64,000 nucleotides of DNA from Ancylobacter novellus (GCA_003241695.1 QFPN01000003.1:414857-478856), one strand, 5' to 3'. Positions 19,334-29,692 are shown, counted from the first letter of the stretch. Notes: generated from the letters alone by a model not told the origin. Program-made: numbers and translations.

Positions 19334-22300
19334 ATGGCGGCCGATTCCCCTCGACCCAACGTGCTCACCATCCCTCCCGGCGCGGCCTTCCTGCCGACGC
19401 TGGTCGAGGGGCTGCTCGACGGCGCGCTGATCCACGGCTTTGCGCCGCGCGCCGATCCGATCGCGCTCGCCGACGCGACCGTGTTCCTGCCGACCCGGCG
19501 CGCCGCGCGGGCGCTGCGCGACGCCTTCCTCGAGGCGCTCGACGGACGCGCGACGCTGCTGCCGCGGATCGCGCCGCTCGGCGACGTCGACGAGGACGCC
19601 GACGTGGTCGAGCCGCTGGCCGAGGCCGACGGCGCGCTGGCGCCCGCAGTCGCGCCGTTCGAGCGACGGCTGACGCTCGCGAAACTGGTTTCGGCCTTCG
19701 CCCGCACGCTGGACCGGAGCGTTCTCCGCCTTGCGCCCGAGGACGGCCCGCTGGTGCCGGCGACCGCCGCGGACGCGATCCATCTCGCCGGCGACCTCGA
19801 ACGGCTGATCGACGCGATCGAGACCGAGGAAGTCGACGTCTCGGCGCTCGACGCGCTGATCCCCGGCGAGCACGACCGCTACTGGGCGATCACCCAGGCC
19901 TTCCTGCGGGTCGCGCTCGCACGCTGGCCCGAGCACCTGACGGAGATCGGACGGCTCGACCCGGCGGCCCGCCGGCGCCTGCAGATCGAGGCCGCGACCG
20001 TTCGGGCGGCGGCTTCCCGCGGCCCCGTGATCGCCGCCGGCTCGACCGGCTCCGCCCCCGCCGTGCGCCGGCTGATGCGGGAAATCGCGCGCCATCCGAA
20101 GGGCGCGGTCGTGCTGCCGGGGCTCGACAGCGACGGACTGGAGGACGCCGCCTGGGCGCGGCTCGCCCACGGAAACGATCCGGGCCTGTTCGGTCATCCG
20201 CAGCGCGGCCTCGCGCAGCTTCTCGACGTGCTGGAGATCGCGCGCGCCGACGTGCGGACGCTCGGAACGCCGCCTGCCGCGCTCGAAGCCCGCGCGAAGC
20301 TCGCGGCCGACGCTCTCCGCCCAGCCGACACCACCGACGCCTGGGCGGAGAAACGGCTTGCGCCTGCCGAGATCGAGGCGGCGTTCGCAGGCGTCGCGTT
20401 GGTCGAGGCGCCGACCTTCCGGGCGGAGGCCGCGGCGATCGCCGTCGCGCTACGCGAGGCGGTCGCGACGCCGGGACGGACCGCGGCGCTCGCCACGCCC
20501 GACCGCGCGCTCGCGGCCCGCGTCGCGGCCGAGCTCGAACGCTGGGACATCTCCGTCGACGACAGCGCGGGCCGGCCGCTCGCGACGACGCCCGCCGGCG
20601 CCCTGCTCCGCCTCGCGGCCGACGCCGCGCTGGACCCTCGCCCCGAAAAGCTGTTCGGCCTGCTGCGCGCGCCGGCCTGCCGCCTCGCCGGGGGAATGCC
20701 GCGCGCCGTCGACGCGCTCGACGCGACGGCGTTCCGCATGCCTTGGCCGGGCGCGGGCTTCGACGGACTGCGGGGGGCGCTCGCTGCGCTTCGGGGAGAA
20801 GCCCTTCGCGGCGTCGCGCGGCGGTTCGGACCTGCCGACTTCGAGCAGGCCGCTGTGCTCGTCGACCGCCTCGAAGCTGCGCTCGCGCCGCTCGCCCGGG
20901 CGTCCGAAACCGCCGCCGTCCCGCTCGAAACGCTGATCTCCGCGCTTTCGGAAGGCTTCGTGGCGCTTGCAGGCGAGGCCGAGAGCGAGGACGCCGAGGC
21001 GGTCCGCGAGTTCCTCGACGAACTGCTCGGCGCGGCCCCGGCCGCCGATCCGATCGCGCCCGCGGCCTTCCCCGGCGTGCTCGACGCGCTGATGGCCGGC
21101 CGCGCGCTCCGTCCGCCGCGCGACCGGCATCCGCGGCTGAGGATCCTCGGACCGCTCGAAGCGCGGCTGCTGCGCTTCGACCTCGTGGTTCTGGGATCGC
21201 TCAACGAGGGCGTCTGGCCGCCCGTGCCGCAGGCCGATCCCTGGATCAACCGCCCCTTGCGGGCGGCGCTCGGCCTCGCGCCGCCGGAGCGGCGGATCGG
21301 CCTCTCGGCGCACGACTTCTCGCAAGGGTTCTGCGCCGACGAGGTCGTGCTGACCCGCGCCGCCAAGGTCGGAGGCGCGCCGACCATCCCCGCCCGCTGG
21401 CTGCAGCGGCTCGCGGCGGTGGCGGCGGGTCCCGCGCATGAGGCGGCGCTCGCGCGCGGGCGGCGGCTCGTCGATCTTGCGGACAGTCTCGACCGAGTCG
21501 AGCGCGGCCCCGCGCCGTGCCCGCCCGAGCCGCGGCCGCCGCTCGGCCTGCGGCCAGCCCGGCTCAGCGTGACGTCGGTCGAAACCTGGCTGCGGGACCC
21601 CTATTCGATCTACGCCCGGCACGTCCTGAAGCTGGAGGAACTCGGCGAGATCGGTCCGGAGCCCGGCCCCGGCGACCTCGGCAACGTCATCCATGGCGCG
21701 CTCGAAGCCTTCGCGAAAGCCGACGTCGCGCTCGACGACCCGCAGGCCCGCGAAAAGCTGCTGGCGTTCGGGCGCGAGGCCTTCGGCGCGCTGCTGGAGC
21801 GCGACGACGCGCGCACGCTGTGGTGGCCGCGCTTCGAGAAGATCGCCGACTGGGCGCTCGCCTTCCACCGCGAGCGAGCCGGGCGGGTCGAACAGGTCTT
21901 CGTCGAGCAGGACGGCGCTTACGCCTTCGAGACCGTCGCCGGACGGACCTTCACGCTGACGGCGCGCGCCGACCGCGTGGAGGCCTTCACGGACGGCGCC
22001 TTCGCGATCCTCGACTACAAGACCGGCGGCGTCCCGACCGTGAAGCAGGCGCTCGCGGGCTTCGCCCCCCAGCTTCCGCTCGAAGGCGCGATCCTCAATG
22101 AAGGCGGCTTCACGACCGTGACCAAGGCCGGGAGCCCGGTGGGCGAACTGTCGCTTGTCCGGCTGACGGGCCGCGAGCCCGCGGGCGAGACCGTCGAGCT
22201 TCGCTCGAAGGAGCTTTCCGCCGACATCGTCGCGACGGAGGCGCTGGCGCGGTTCCGCGAGGTCGTGAACCGCTTCGAGAACGAGGCGGAGCCCTATCGC

Positions 22301-22411
22301 TCGCTCTCCCACCCGCAGTTCCTGAAGCGGCCGGACGGCCCCTACGCCCATCTCGCGCGGGTGAAGGAATGGTCCGCGACCGGCGGCGCCTCGGAAGGCG
22401 ACGCGGAATGA
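19334..22411 (+). CDS. addB: AddB, subunit of the AddAB helicase-nuclease
   Basis: A 1025-residue protein of the alphaproteobacterial AddB family. The N-terminal inactivated helicase part contains VFLPTRRAARALRDAFLE and ERRLTLAKLVSAFART. Later blocks are LRILGPLEARLLRFDLVVLGSLNEGVWPP and the C-terminal PD-(D/E)XK nuclease with LGNVIHGALEAF and AILDYKTGGVPT. With AddA it resects double-strand breaks for RecA loading. The ATG at 19334 fits the family N-terminus (NVLTIPPGAAFLPTLVEGLL). Its stop is followed by a 214-bp gap holding a palindromic repeat before addA, where close coupling would be usual. Confidence 0.96.
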   Translation: MAADSPRPNVLTIPPGAAFLPTLVEGLLDGALIHGFAPRADPIALADATVFLPTRRAARALRDAFLEALDGRATLLPRIAPLGDVDEDADVVEPLAEADGALAPAVAPFERRLTLAKLVSAFARTLDRSVLRLAPEDGPLVPATAADAIHLAGDLERLIDAIETEEVDVSALDALIPGEHDRYWAITQAFLRVALARWPEHLTEIGRLDPAARRRLQIEAATVRAAASRGPVIAAGSTGSAPAVRRLMREIARHPKGAVVLPGLDSDGLEDAAWARLAHGNDPGLFGHPQRGLAQLLDVLEIARADVRTLGTPPAALEARAKLAADALRPADTTDAWAEKRLAPAEIEAAFAGVALVEAPTFRAEAAAIAVALREAVATPGRTAALATPDRALAARVAAELERWDISVDDSAGRPLATTPAGALLRLAADAALDPRPEKLFGLLRAPACRLAGGMPRAVDALDATAFRMPWPGAGFDGLRGALAALRGEALRGVARRFGPADFEQAAVLVDRLEAALAPLARASETAAVPLETLISALSEGFVALAGEAESEDAEAVREFLDELLGAAPAADPIAPAAFPGVLDALMAGRALRPPRDRHPRLRILGPLEARLLRFDLVVLGSLNEGVWPPVPQADPWINRPLRAALGLAPPERRIGLSAHDFSQGFCADEVVLTRAAKVGGAPTIPARWLQRLAAVAAGPAHEAALARGRRLVDLADSLDRVERGPAPCPPEPRPPLGLRPARLSVTSVETWLRDPYSIYARHVLKLEELGEIGPEPGPGDLGNVIHGALEAFAKADVALDDPQAREKLLAFGREAFGALLERDDARTLWWPRFEKIADWALAFHRERAGRVEQVFVEQDGAYAFETVAGRTFTLTARADRVEAFTDGAFAILDYKTGGVPTVKQALAGFAPQLPLEGAILNEGGFTTVTKAGSPVGELSLVRLTGREPAGETVELRSKELSADIVATEALARFREVVNRFENEAEPYRSLSHPQFLKRPDGPYAHLARVKEWSATGGASEGDAE

Positions 22412-22440
22412 GCGACGTGGCCAGAAACGAGGCCGCAGCC

Positions 22441-22590
22441 GTCCCCCCTCCCCCTTGCGGGGAGGGGTCGGGGGTGGGGGTGGCTCCAAAGAAGGTTCGG
22501 CGGGCGAAGCCGCTCTACGCCGAACCGCATCGCCCCATCCTGAACCACCCCCACCCTCACCCTCCCCGCAAGAGGGAGGGAACGGAGATG
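22441..22590. repeat. C/G-rich palindromic repeat in the addB-addA gap (family C-like)
   Basis: CCCTCCCCCTTGCGGGGAGGG near 22447 is mirrored by a CCCTCCCCGCAAGAGGGAGGG-like arm near 22560. GGGGGTGG / CCACCCCCACCC form inner arms, with a middle about 60 bases long. The hairpin-prone unit splits what is normally a tightly coupled gene pair. Confidence 0.75.
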
Positions 22591-22625
22591 TCCCGCCCAA
22601 TCTTGGCGTGGACGAGGTTCCACCG

Positions 22626-25600
22626 ATGAGCGGCCCTTCCGCGAAGACGATGGAACAGCAGGCGCTCGCCTCCGATCCGGCGCGCTCGGCCTGGGTGTCG
22701 GCGAACGCCGGCTCGGGCAAGACCTACGTGCTGGTCCAGCGCGTGGTGCGACTGCTGCTCGCGGGCGCGGATCCGTCGCGGATCCTGTGCCTCACCTTCA
22801 CCAAGGCGGCCGCCGCCAACATGCAGAACCGCGTCGTGGCGCGGCTCAGGGACTGGGCGACGGCGGGCGACGAGGCGCTCGCCGCCGACATCGCGAAGAT
22901 CGAGGGCCGCCCGCCCTCGCCCAAGGATCTCGCCGCCGCGCGCAAACTGTTCGCCCGCGCGCTGGAGACCCCCGGCGGCCTGAAGATCTATACGATCCAC
23001 GCCTTCTGCGGCCGGCTGCTGCATCAGTTCCCGTTCGAGGCCAACGTGCCGGCGGGCTTTTCCGAGCTCGACGACCGCGATCAGGCGGAGCTGCTGGCGG
23101 AGGCGCGCGCCGCGACGCTCGCCGAAGCCGCCCGCCATTCCGACCGGCCGGTCGGGCGAGCGCTCGCGCGCCTCGTCGCGGGCACGGCCGAGGGGACGAT
23201 CGACGGCGCGCTTACTGAAGCGGTGGCGAAGCGCGACCCGATCCGAAGATTGTTCCACGAAGGCGGGCTGGGAGACGCCGACGGCGCGGCCCGCGAGCTG
23301 CGGACGATGTTCGGGCTCGCAGACGGGGACAGCGCGGAATCGCTTGAGGCCCGGCTGCTTTCGGAAGGGCTGCCGCAGTCCGAATGGCGCGCCGTGGCGG
23401 ACGCTCTGGCCGAAGGCTCGGCCAACGACGCGAAGCTCGCGGAAAGCTTCCGGCGCGCCGCCGCCGCGACCGCGCGTTCGGACAAGCGCGAGGCCTATTG
23501 CTCGGTTTTCCTGACCGGGACCGGCGCGCCGCGCTCGCCAAAAGCCTTCGTCACCGCTGCGACGCGCAAGCGCGAGCCCGGCCTCGCCGCCCGGCTCGAC
23601 GTGGAGCTCGCCCGCGTCGCCGACATCACCGCTCGGATGCGGGCCGCAGCCACCGTCGAGCGCACCCACGCGCTGCTGGTGCTCGCCGACGCGGCGATCC
23701 GGTCCTATTCGGCGAAGAAGTCCGCCCGCGGGCTGCTCGACTACGCCGACCTGATCTCACGGGCGCGGGCGCTGCTTACCCGCGCCGACGCGGCCTGGGT
23801 GCTGTTCAAGCTCGACGGCGGCCTCGACCACATCCTGGTCGACGAGGCGCAGGACACCGCGCCGGAGCAGTGGGACATCGTGCGGACGCTGACTGCCGAC
23901 TTCCTCGCCGGCGCGAGCGCGCGCGGCGGCGCGGGCCGCACGGTGTTCGCGGTCGGCGACGAGAAGCAGTCGATCTTCTCGTTCCAGGGCGCGGAGCCCG
24001 CGGCCTTCGGCGCGACGCGGCGCGCTTATGACGCCGAGCATCAATCGGCCGGGCTCGCCTTTGCGGACGTGCGGCTGCAGGAAAGCTTCCGTTCGACCCG
24101 CGCCGTGCTCGCCGCCGTCGACGCCGTGTTCGCGCGCGCCGAGGCGAATACAGGCCTGTCGTTCGGCGACGACGCCGGCACGCATCACGAGACGACGCGC
24201 CTTGCGGCGCCGGGGCTGGTCGAGGTCTGGCCGATCGTCGAGGCCGAACAGGCGCAACTCGCCGAGGAGGCCTGGGACGCGCCGTTCGACCGCGCGAACC
24301 CCGCAAGCGCCGTGGTGCGGCTCGCCGAGGAGATCGCGGCCGAGATCCGCCGCGCGATCCACGCAGGCGAAGCGCGCCCCGGCGAAATCCTCGTGCTGGT
24401 GCGACAGCGCAAGGCGCTGTTCGAGGCCATCCTCAGGGCGCTGAAGCGGCTCGATGTTCCTGTCGCGGGCGCGGACCGGCTGGTCGTCGGCGAGCACATC
24501 GCGGTCATGGACCTGCTCGCGCTCGGCGACGCGATTGTGACGCCCGACGACGACCTCGCGCTCGCCTGCGCGCTGAAAAGCCCCCTGTTCGGGCTCGACG
24601 ACGACGACCTGATGGCGATCGCTCCGACCCGCGGCGGCCGTCTGATCGACGCGCTCGCCGGGGGGCCGCCGCGAGCCAAGGCCGCGGCCGAGGCCTTCCG
24701 GCGCTTCGCGGCGGAGGCGGCGCGGCGTTCGCCTTTCGACTTCTATGCCCATGCGCTCGCAGGCGCGGGCGGACGGCGCGCCTTCCGGGCGCGTCTCGGC
24801 GGCGAGGTCGACGACCCGCTCGACGCCTTCCTCGATCTCGCGCAGGCGTTTTCGCGCGCCGACCCGCCGACGCTCGCCGGCTTCCTGCGCTGGATGCGGG
24901 CCGCGCCGGCCGAGATCAAGCGCGACCTCGACGTCTCGTCGGGCGAGGTCCGGGTCATGACCGTGCACGGCGCGAAGGGGCTCGAAGCCGAGTTCGTGGT
25001 GTTGGCCGACACCTGCGGGGGAGCGAGCGCCGGCCGCGGGTCGACGCTGCTGTTCGCGCCGCGTCCCCATGCCGGCCATGACGCGCCGCCGATCCCGGTC
25101 TGGGCCGGACGCAAGGACGACGACCCGCCGGCGCTGGCGCTGGCGCGCGCCGAGCGCGCCGCCCGGGCCGAGGCCGAGCACCGCCGCCTGCTCTACGTCG
25201 CGCTGACGCGCGCCAAGGACCGGCTCGTCGTCTGCGGCCACGACGTCGGCCGGGCGCGGCCTGAAGGCGCCTGGTACGACCTCGCGCGCAACGGGCTCGC
25301 GGCCTCGCCCGAGGTCGAGACGATCGAGGTCGCGCCGGAGAGGACTCTGCTGAGGCTGCGCTCCGGCGAGGCCGCAGCCGGCCCGCGTCCTGAGGCGGGC
25401 GCCGCCCCCTCCCCGCCCGCAGGCGCGGAGCCCACGCCCGACTGGCTCTCCCGCGCAGCCCCTTACGAACCCGCGCCCGGCCGCCCGCTGTCGCCCTCGG
25501 CGCTCGTCGCGGAGGACGACGACGTCCGCGCCTTCTCGGCGTCGCCCGGCGCGGAGGCGGCGCGCGCCCGCGGCGTCCTGCTGCACCGGCTGCTGAAGGC

Positions 25601-26048
25601 GTTGCCCGACGTCGCGCCGGAACGCCGGGCCGGGGCCGCGGAGACGATCGCGGAAGGCTGCGCGAAACTTCTTGGTCCGGAGGCCTGCGCGGACCTCGCG
25701 CGCGCGGCGCTCGCCATCGTCGCCGATCCGGCCTTCGCCGAGGTGTTTTCGACGGAGGCGCGCGGCGAGGTCCCGATCGTCGGCCGCCTCGCGGACGGAC
25801 GGCCGGTCTCCGGTCGCATCGACCGGCTCACGGTCACCCCGCGGGAAGTCCTCGTCGTCGACTACAAGACCGACCGCCGTCCTCCGCCCGCGGGAGAGGC
25901 CGCCCCGCCGGCCTATGTCGGGCAGCTTGCGGCCTACGCCGAGCTGCTCGCCGCGATCTGGCCCGACCGTCCCGTCCGCGCCGCGATCCTGTGGACCGCA
26001 GCCCCCCGCCTCGACCGCATCGACCTGCCGCAGCCGCCGTTTCCTTGA
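22626..26048 (+). CDS. addA: AddA, UvrD-like helicase-nuclease subunit
   Basis: An 1140-residue SF1 helicase fused to a nuclease. Near the N-terminus is Walker A SANAGSGKTYVLVQRV (about 24-39), then LCLTFTKAAAANMQNRV (motif Ia) and IYTIHAFCGRLL. Walker B is HILVDEAQDTAPEQWDI, motif III is VFAVGDEKQSIFSFQGAEP, and motif V is VMTVHGAKGLEAEFVVL. The C-terminal nuclease has VLVVDYKTDRRPPP and AYAELLAAIWP. The ATG at 22626 was chosen because upstream in-frame codons read through the palindromic repeat. It works with AddB in double-strand-break repair. Confidence 0.96.
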   Translation: MSGPSAKTMEQQALASDPARSAWVSANAGSGKTYVLVQRVVRLLLAGADPSRILCLTFTKAAAANMQNRVVARLRDWATAGDEALAADIAKIEGRPPSPKDLAAARKLFARALETPGGLKIYTIHAFCGRLLHQFPFEANVPAGFSELDDRDQAELLAEARAATLAEAARHSDRPVGRALARLVAGTAEGTIDGALTEAVAKRDPIRRLFHEGGLGDADGAARELRTMFGLADGDSAESLEARLLSEGLPQSEWRAVADALAEGSANDAKLAESFRRAAAATARSDKREAYCSVFLTGTGAPRSPKAFVTAATRKREPGLAARLDVELARVADITARMRAAATVERTHALLVLADAAIRSYSAKKSARGLLDYADLISRARALLTRADAAWVLFKLDGGLDHILVDEAQDTAPEQWDIVRTLTADFLAGASARGGAGRTVFAVGDEKQSIFSFQGAEPAAFGATRRAYDAEHQSAGLAFADVRLQESFRSTRAVLAAVDAVFARAEANTGLSFGDDAGTHHETTRLAAPGLVEVWPIVEAEQAQLAEEAWDAPFDRANPASAVVRLAEEIAAEIRRAIHAGEARPGEILVLVRQRKALFEAILRALKRLDVPVAGADRLVVGEHIAVMDLLALGDAIVTPDDDLALACALKSPLFGLDDDDLMAIAPTRGGRLIDALAGGPPRAKAAAEAFRRFAAEAARRSPFDFYAHALAGAGGRRAFRARLGGEVDDPLDAFLDLAQAFSRADPPTLAGFLRWMRAAPAEIKRDLDVSSGEVRVMTVHGAKGLEAEFVVLADTCGGASAGRGSTLLFAPRPHAGHDAPPIPVWAGRKDDDPPALALARAERAARAEAEHRRLLYVALTRAKDRLVVCGHDVGRARPEGAWYDLARNGLAASPEVETIEVAPERTLLRLRSGEAAAGPRPEAGAAPSPPAGAEPTPDWLSRAAPYEPAPGRPLSPSALVAEDDDVRAFSASPGAEAARARGVLLHRLLKALPDVAPERRAGAAETIAEGCAKLLGPEACADLARAALAIVADPAFAEVFSTEARGEVPIVGRLADGRPVSGRIDRLTVTPREVLVVDYKTDRRPPPAGEAAPPAYVGQLAAYAELLAAIWPDRPVRAAILWTAAPRLDRIDLPQPPFP

Positions 26049-26143
26049 CGCCCCGGCGACCGCTCCATACATTCTGGCCAACCTGAAGAGCGCCGTCCCG
26101 TTCGGGGCGCAGGGCGCTCGTCCAGCTTGAGAAAGGCGCGCTT

Positions 26144-26464
26144 ATGGCCACCGAGAAAGTGTCGGACGCTTCCTTCGAGGAGACCGTCCTCAAGTCCTCC
26201 GAGCCCGTCGTCGTCGACTTCTGGGCCGAATGGTGCGGCCCGTGCCGCGCGATCGCTCCGGCGCTCGAGGAGATCTCGAACGAGATGGCCGGCAAGGTGA
26301 AGATCGTGAAGCTCAACGTCGACGAGAACCCGGAGACGGCGACGCGCTTCGGCATCTCGGCGATCCCGATGCTGATGATGTTCAAGGGCGGCGAGCATGT
26401 CGCGACCCAGCGCGGCGCGGCCCCGAAGTCGAAGCTCGTGAGCTGGATCGAAACCTCGGTCTGA
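26144..26464 (+). CDS. trxA: Thioredoxin
   Basis: A 106-residue classical thioredoxin with active site FWAEWCGPCRAIAP (redox Cys pair near residues 31 and 34). The cis-Pro loop ISAIPMLMMFKGGE and the C-terminal Gly-rich turn are present. It is a cytoplasmic disulfide reductant for ribonucleotide reductase and others. It lies downstream of addA, as in many relatives, and is closed by a strong terminator. Confidence 0.97.
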   Translation: MATEKVSDASFEETVLKSSEPVVVDFWAEWCGPCRAIAPALEEISNEMAGKVKIVKLNVDENPETATRFGISAIPMLMMFKGGEHVATQRGAAPKSKLVSWIETSV

Positions 26465-26513
26465 GCGGAACCGGTCTCCGGCGTGTTCGGAGAAGGACTT
26501 TAAGGCAACGAGA

Positions 26514-26544
26514 AAGCCCCGGCAGGAGCCGGGGCTTTTTGTTT
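26514..26544 (+). terminator. Rho-independent terminator of trxA
   Basis: A perfect 10-bp stem AAGCCCCGGC (26514-26523) / GCCGGGGCTT (26528-26537) has an AGGA loop and a T-rich tail (TTTTTGTTTT). It is the best canonical terminator in the window. Confidence 0.95.
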
Positions 26545-26645
26545 TCGATCGACAATCACGATCGAGATTATAAAAAAGGCAATACATTAACCATCACACT
26601 CTCGGAGACCAATCGACTTACACCCTGCGTGTTCGAGGACGCGAC

Positions 26646-28333
26646 ATGACGTTCTTCTCCGGCAGCCTGCGGCGCAGCTTCGTGATAAGCGGCGCCGCCA
26701 CGACGTTGTTTCTCGCCATCGTGGCGTGCATCGGCCTCTGGGCGACCATGTCGCTCGGAACCGCTTTGAAAACCGCGAACGTCGCCTCGCAGGCGCTGCG
26801 GAACAGCATGACGGCCGATATGATGCACGACGCGCTGCGGGCCGACGCCTTCGCGGCGATCGTCGCCGAAGGAGGCGGATCCGACGCCGACAAGGCGAAG
26901 ACCCGCGCCGACCTCGAAGAGCATGCCGCGACGCTCAAGAACAGCGTCGCCGAGAACCGCGCGCTGCCGCTGTCCGCTCCGCTCAAGACCGCGCTGGAGG
27001 CGGTCGACGGGCCGCTCGCCTCCTATCTCGCCGCCGCCCAGCAGATCGTTCGCCTCGGGCTCAAGGATCCAGCCGCGGCGCGCCGCGAGCTGCCGCCCTT
27101 CCTGTCCGCCTTCCGGGAGCTCGAAACCGCGATGGGGCGGGCCGGCGACCTGATCGAAGCCGAAGTGTCGAACGTCGCGCACGAGAACCAGGCGCTCGCG
27201 CGGACCGCGACGCTGACCATGATCGGAGCCTTCGTGTTGGGCTCGCTCGCGGTGCTGGCGGCGAACCTGCTGCTTGGCCGCGCGGTCGCGCCGCCGATCG
27301 CGGCGATGACCACGGTCATGGGGCGTCTGGCCGCGGGAGACACCAGCGTCGACGTGCCGTCGACCGAGCGCCGCAACGAGATCGGCGCGATGGCGCGGGC
27401 CGTCGACGTCTTCAAGCGCAACGCCATCGCCATCAAGCAGCTGGAGGCCGATCAGGCCCGCCAGAAGGCGCTTGTCGAGGAGGAGCGTCGGGCCGAGATG
27501 ACGCGCCTCGCCGACCGCTTCGAAGCCGAGGTTCTGGGCATCGTGGCCTCCGTGTCCGCCTCCGCCGAACAGCTCCGTCAGAACGCCGAGACCATGCGCT
27601 CGACCGCGACGGACACGTCCGGCCGCTCGACCGTGGTCGCCGCCGCGGCGGAGGAAGCCACCGCGAACGTCCAGGCGGTCGCGGGCGCGGCCTCGCAGCT
27701 TTCCGAAGCGATTCACGAGATCGCCCGCCAGGTCCATTCGCCCTCGAACTCCACGGCCGCGGCCAATCTGGAAACCAGCGCGCGGTCGATCTCGTCAACC
27801 GTCTGGCCGCCACCGTCGCCCGCATCGGCGAGGCCGTGACGCTGATCAGCGACGTGTCGTCCCAGACCAATCTCCTCGCCCTCAACGCGACCATCGAGGC
27901 GGCGCGCGCCGGCGACGCCGGGCGCGGCTTCGCGATCGTGGCTCAGGAGGTGAAGCTGCTCGCGGAACAGAGCGCCAAGGCGACCGAGGAGATCGGCGGC
28001 CACATCGACGAAGTCCGGGGCGCGACCTCGCGCATGGTGCAGGCCATCGGGGCGATCCGGTCGTCGATCAGCGACGTCGACGGCATCTCCTCCGCGATCG
28101 CCGCCGCCGTCGAGGAACAGGGCGCCGCGACCAGCGACATCGCCCGCAGCGTCGGGGAGGCCTCGGTCGGAACGCGGGAGGTGTCGTCGAACATCCTCGG
28201 CGTCAACGCCGCCGCGGAGCGGACCGGAAAGGCCTCCGACGAGATCGTCGACGCGGCGTCGAACCTGGCGCGGCAGGCCGAAAGCCTTCGCGCTCAGGTG
28301 TCTGGCTTCATCAGCCAGGTGCGCGCCGCCTGA
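26646..28333 (+). pseudogene. Methyl-accepting chemotaxis protein, frameshifted
   Basis: The first frame (26646-27839, 397 residues) gives a receptor N-terminus: TM1 (about 10-36), a periplasmic domain, TM2 (about 188-214), HAMP (about 215-270) and the start of the signalling helix (VVAAAAEEATANVQAVAGAASQLSEAIHEIARQV). After about 27740 this frame runs into unrelated residues and stops. The signalling hairpin continues in another frame to 28333: LISDVSSQTNLLALNATIEAARAGDAGRGFAIVAQEVKLLAEQSAKATEEI, then the C-terminal helix. The change fits a single missing base (or two extra) between about 27740 and 27790. ATG has GAGGA at 7 bases. It is either a recent pseudogene or an assembly error. Confidence 0.88.
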
Positions 28334-28351
28334 TCCGGGCCGGGCGCGCCG

Positions 28352-29692
28352 TCAGCCCGGCAGCGTGCCGTTCGCCGCGAGCGCCTCGCCCGCGAGATAG
28401 AGCGAACCGGTGATCAGGACGCGGGGAGGCGTCGGGCCGGACGCGCGCGCGATCTTCGCGAGCGCGTCCTCGATCGTGCAGCAGGACTCCGCCGCAAGAC
28501 CCGCGCGCTCCGCGGCGGCGGCGACCTCCTCGGGCGAGCGCGCCGCGGTCGAGGAGCCGATCGGCACGCCGTAGACGCGCCCTGCAAGGCCGGCGAAGGC
28601 TTCGAGGAAGCCATCCGAATCCTTGGTGTTGAGCATGCCCACCACCATCACGATCGGCTTCGGCGAACGCTCGTCCAGTTCCGCCATGGTGGAGGCGACG
28701 GCGCGGCCGCCGTCGGGATTGTGGCCGCCGTCGAGCCAGAGCTCGGCGCCGGCCGGCAGCAGCGACGACAGGCGTCCGGCGGAGAGCCGCTGCATGCGGG
28801 CTGGCCAGTCGACCGCCTGAAGCCCGCGTTCGATCGCGCCGGCGTCGATCGCAAGCTGCGGCGCCGCGCGCAGGGTCGCGATCGCCGCGCCTGCGTTTTC
28901 GATCTGGTGGCGGCCGACGAGCCGCGGCAGCGGCAGGTCGAGCAGGCCGTCTCCGTCCTCGAAGACGAGGCGCCCGCGCTCCTCGCGCGCCTGCCAGTCC
29001 TGGCCCGAGATCATCAGCGGCGCGCCGACGCGGGCGGCCTCGCGCTCGATCGCCGAGAGCGCCGTCGGATCCTGCCGCGAGATCACCGCGGGCGAAAGGC
29101 TCTTCAGGATCCCGGCCTTCTCGTGCGCGATCGCGCCGATGTCGTCGCCGAGGAACTTCTGATGGTCGAGGCTCACCGGCGTGATGACGCAGGCGAGCGG
29201 CCTGTCGATCACATTGGTGGCGTCGTAGCGGCCGCCGAGCCCGACCTCGAGCAGCAGCACGTCGGCCGGCTCGCGCGCGAACAGCACCATCGCGGCCGCG
29301 GTCGTGATCTCGAACAGCGTGATCGGCCGCCCGTCATTGACCCGCTCAACCTCTTCAAAGGTCGCGGCGAGCCGGTCCTCGTCCACGAAGGTCCCGGCGA
29401 GGCGGATGCGCTCGTGGAACCTCACGAGATGCGGGGAGGTGTAGACATGGACGCGCTTGCCCGCGGCTTCGAGACAGGCGCGCAGGAAGGCGGTGGTCGA
29501 CCCCTTGCCGTTGGTGCCGGCGATCTGGATCGCGGGCGGCATGGCGCGATGCGGGCTCCCGAGCTCGCCGAGCAGACGCTCGATGCGCCCCAGCGAGAGG
29601 TCGATCTCCTTCGGATGCAGCGCGAGGAAGCGCTCGAGATAGGCGTCGCTTCCGATCATGGACGCCGCCGGCATGGGCTGCGCCGCGCTCAC
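28352..29692 (-). CDS. folC: Bifunctional folylpolyglutamate/dihydrofolate synthase
   Basis: A 446-residue Mur-ligase-type enzyme that adds glutamate to folates. Motifs are the P-loop IQIAGTNGKGSTTAFLRACL (about 55-74), YTSPHLVRFHERIRL, LLLEVGLGGRYDATNVID, LDHQKFLGDDIGAIAHEKAGI and WLDGGHNPDGGRA. The GTG start overlaps the accD stop (GTGA), which fixes the start and shows translational coupling. It is the last gene of the trpF-trpB-trpA-accD-folC operon, the standard order in the group. Confidence 0.95.
   Translation of the reverse strand: MSAAQPMPAASMIGSDAYLERFLALHPKEIDLSLGRIERLLGELGSPHRAMPPAIQIAGTNGKGSTTAFLRACLEAAGKRVHVYTSPHLVRFHERIRLAGTFVDEDRLAATFEEVERVNDGRPITLFEITTAAAMVLFAREPADVLLLEVGLGGRYDATNVIDRPLACVITPVSLDHQKFLGDDIGAIAHEKAGILKSLSPAVISRQDPTALSAIEREAARVGAPLMISGQDWQAREERGRLVFEDGDGLLDLPLPRLVGRHQIENAGAAIATLRAAPQLAIDAGAIERGLQAVDWPARMQRLSAGRLSSLLPAGAELWLDGGHNPDGGRAVASTMAELDERSPKPIVMVVGMLNTKDSDGFLEAFAGLAGRVYGVPIGSSTAARSPEEVAAAAERAGLAAESCCTIEDALAKIARASGPTPPRVLITGSLYLAGEALAANGTLPG

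Noticed and set aside
22408..22629. ATG at 22408 as addA start
   Set aside because: Out of phase with the helicase frame; it ends after about 73 residues. It may be the former N-terminus but cannot be the present start.
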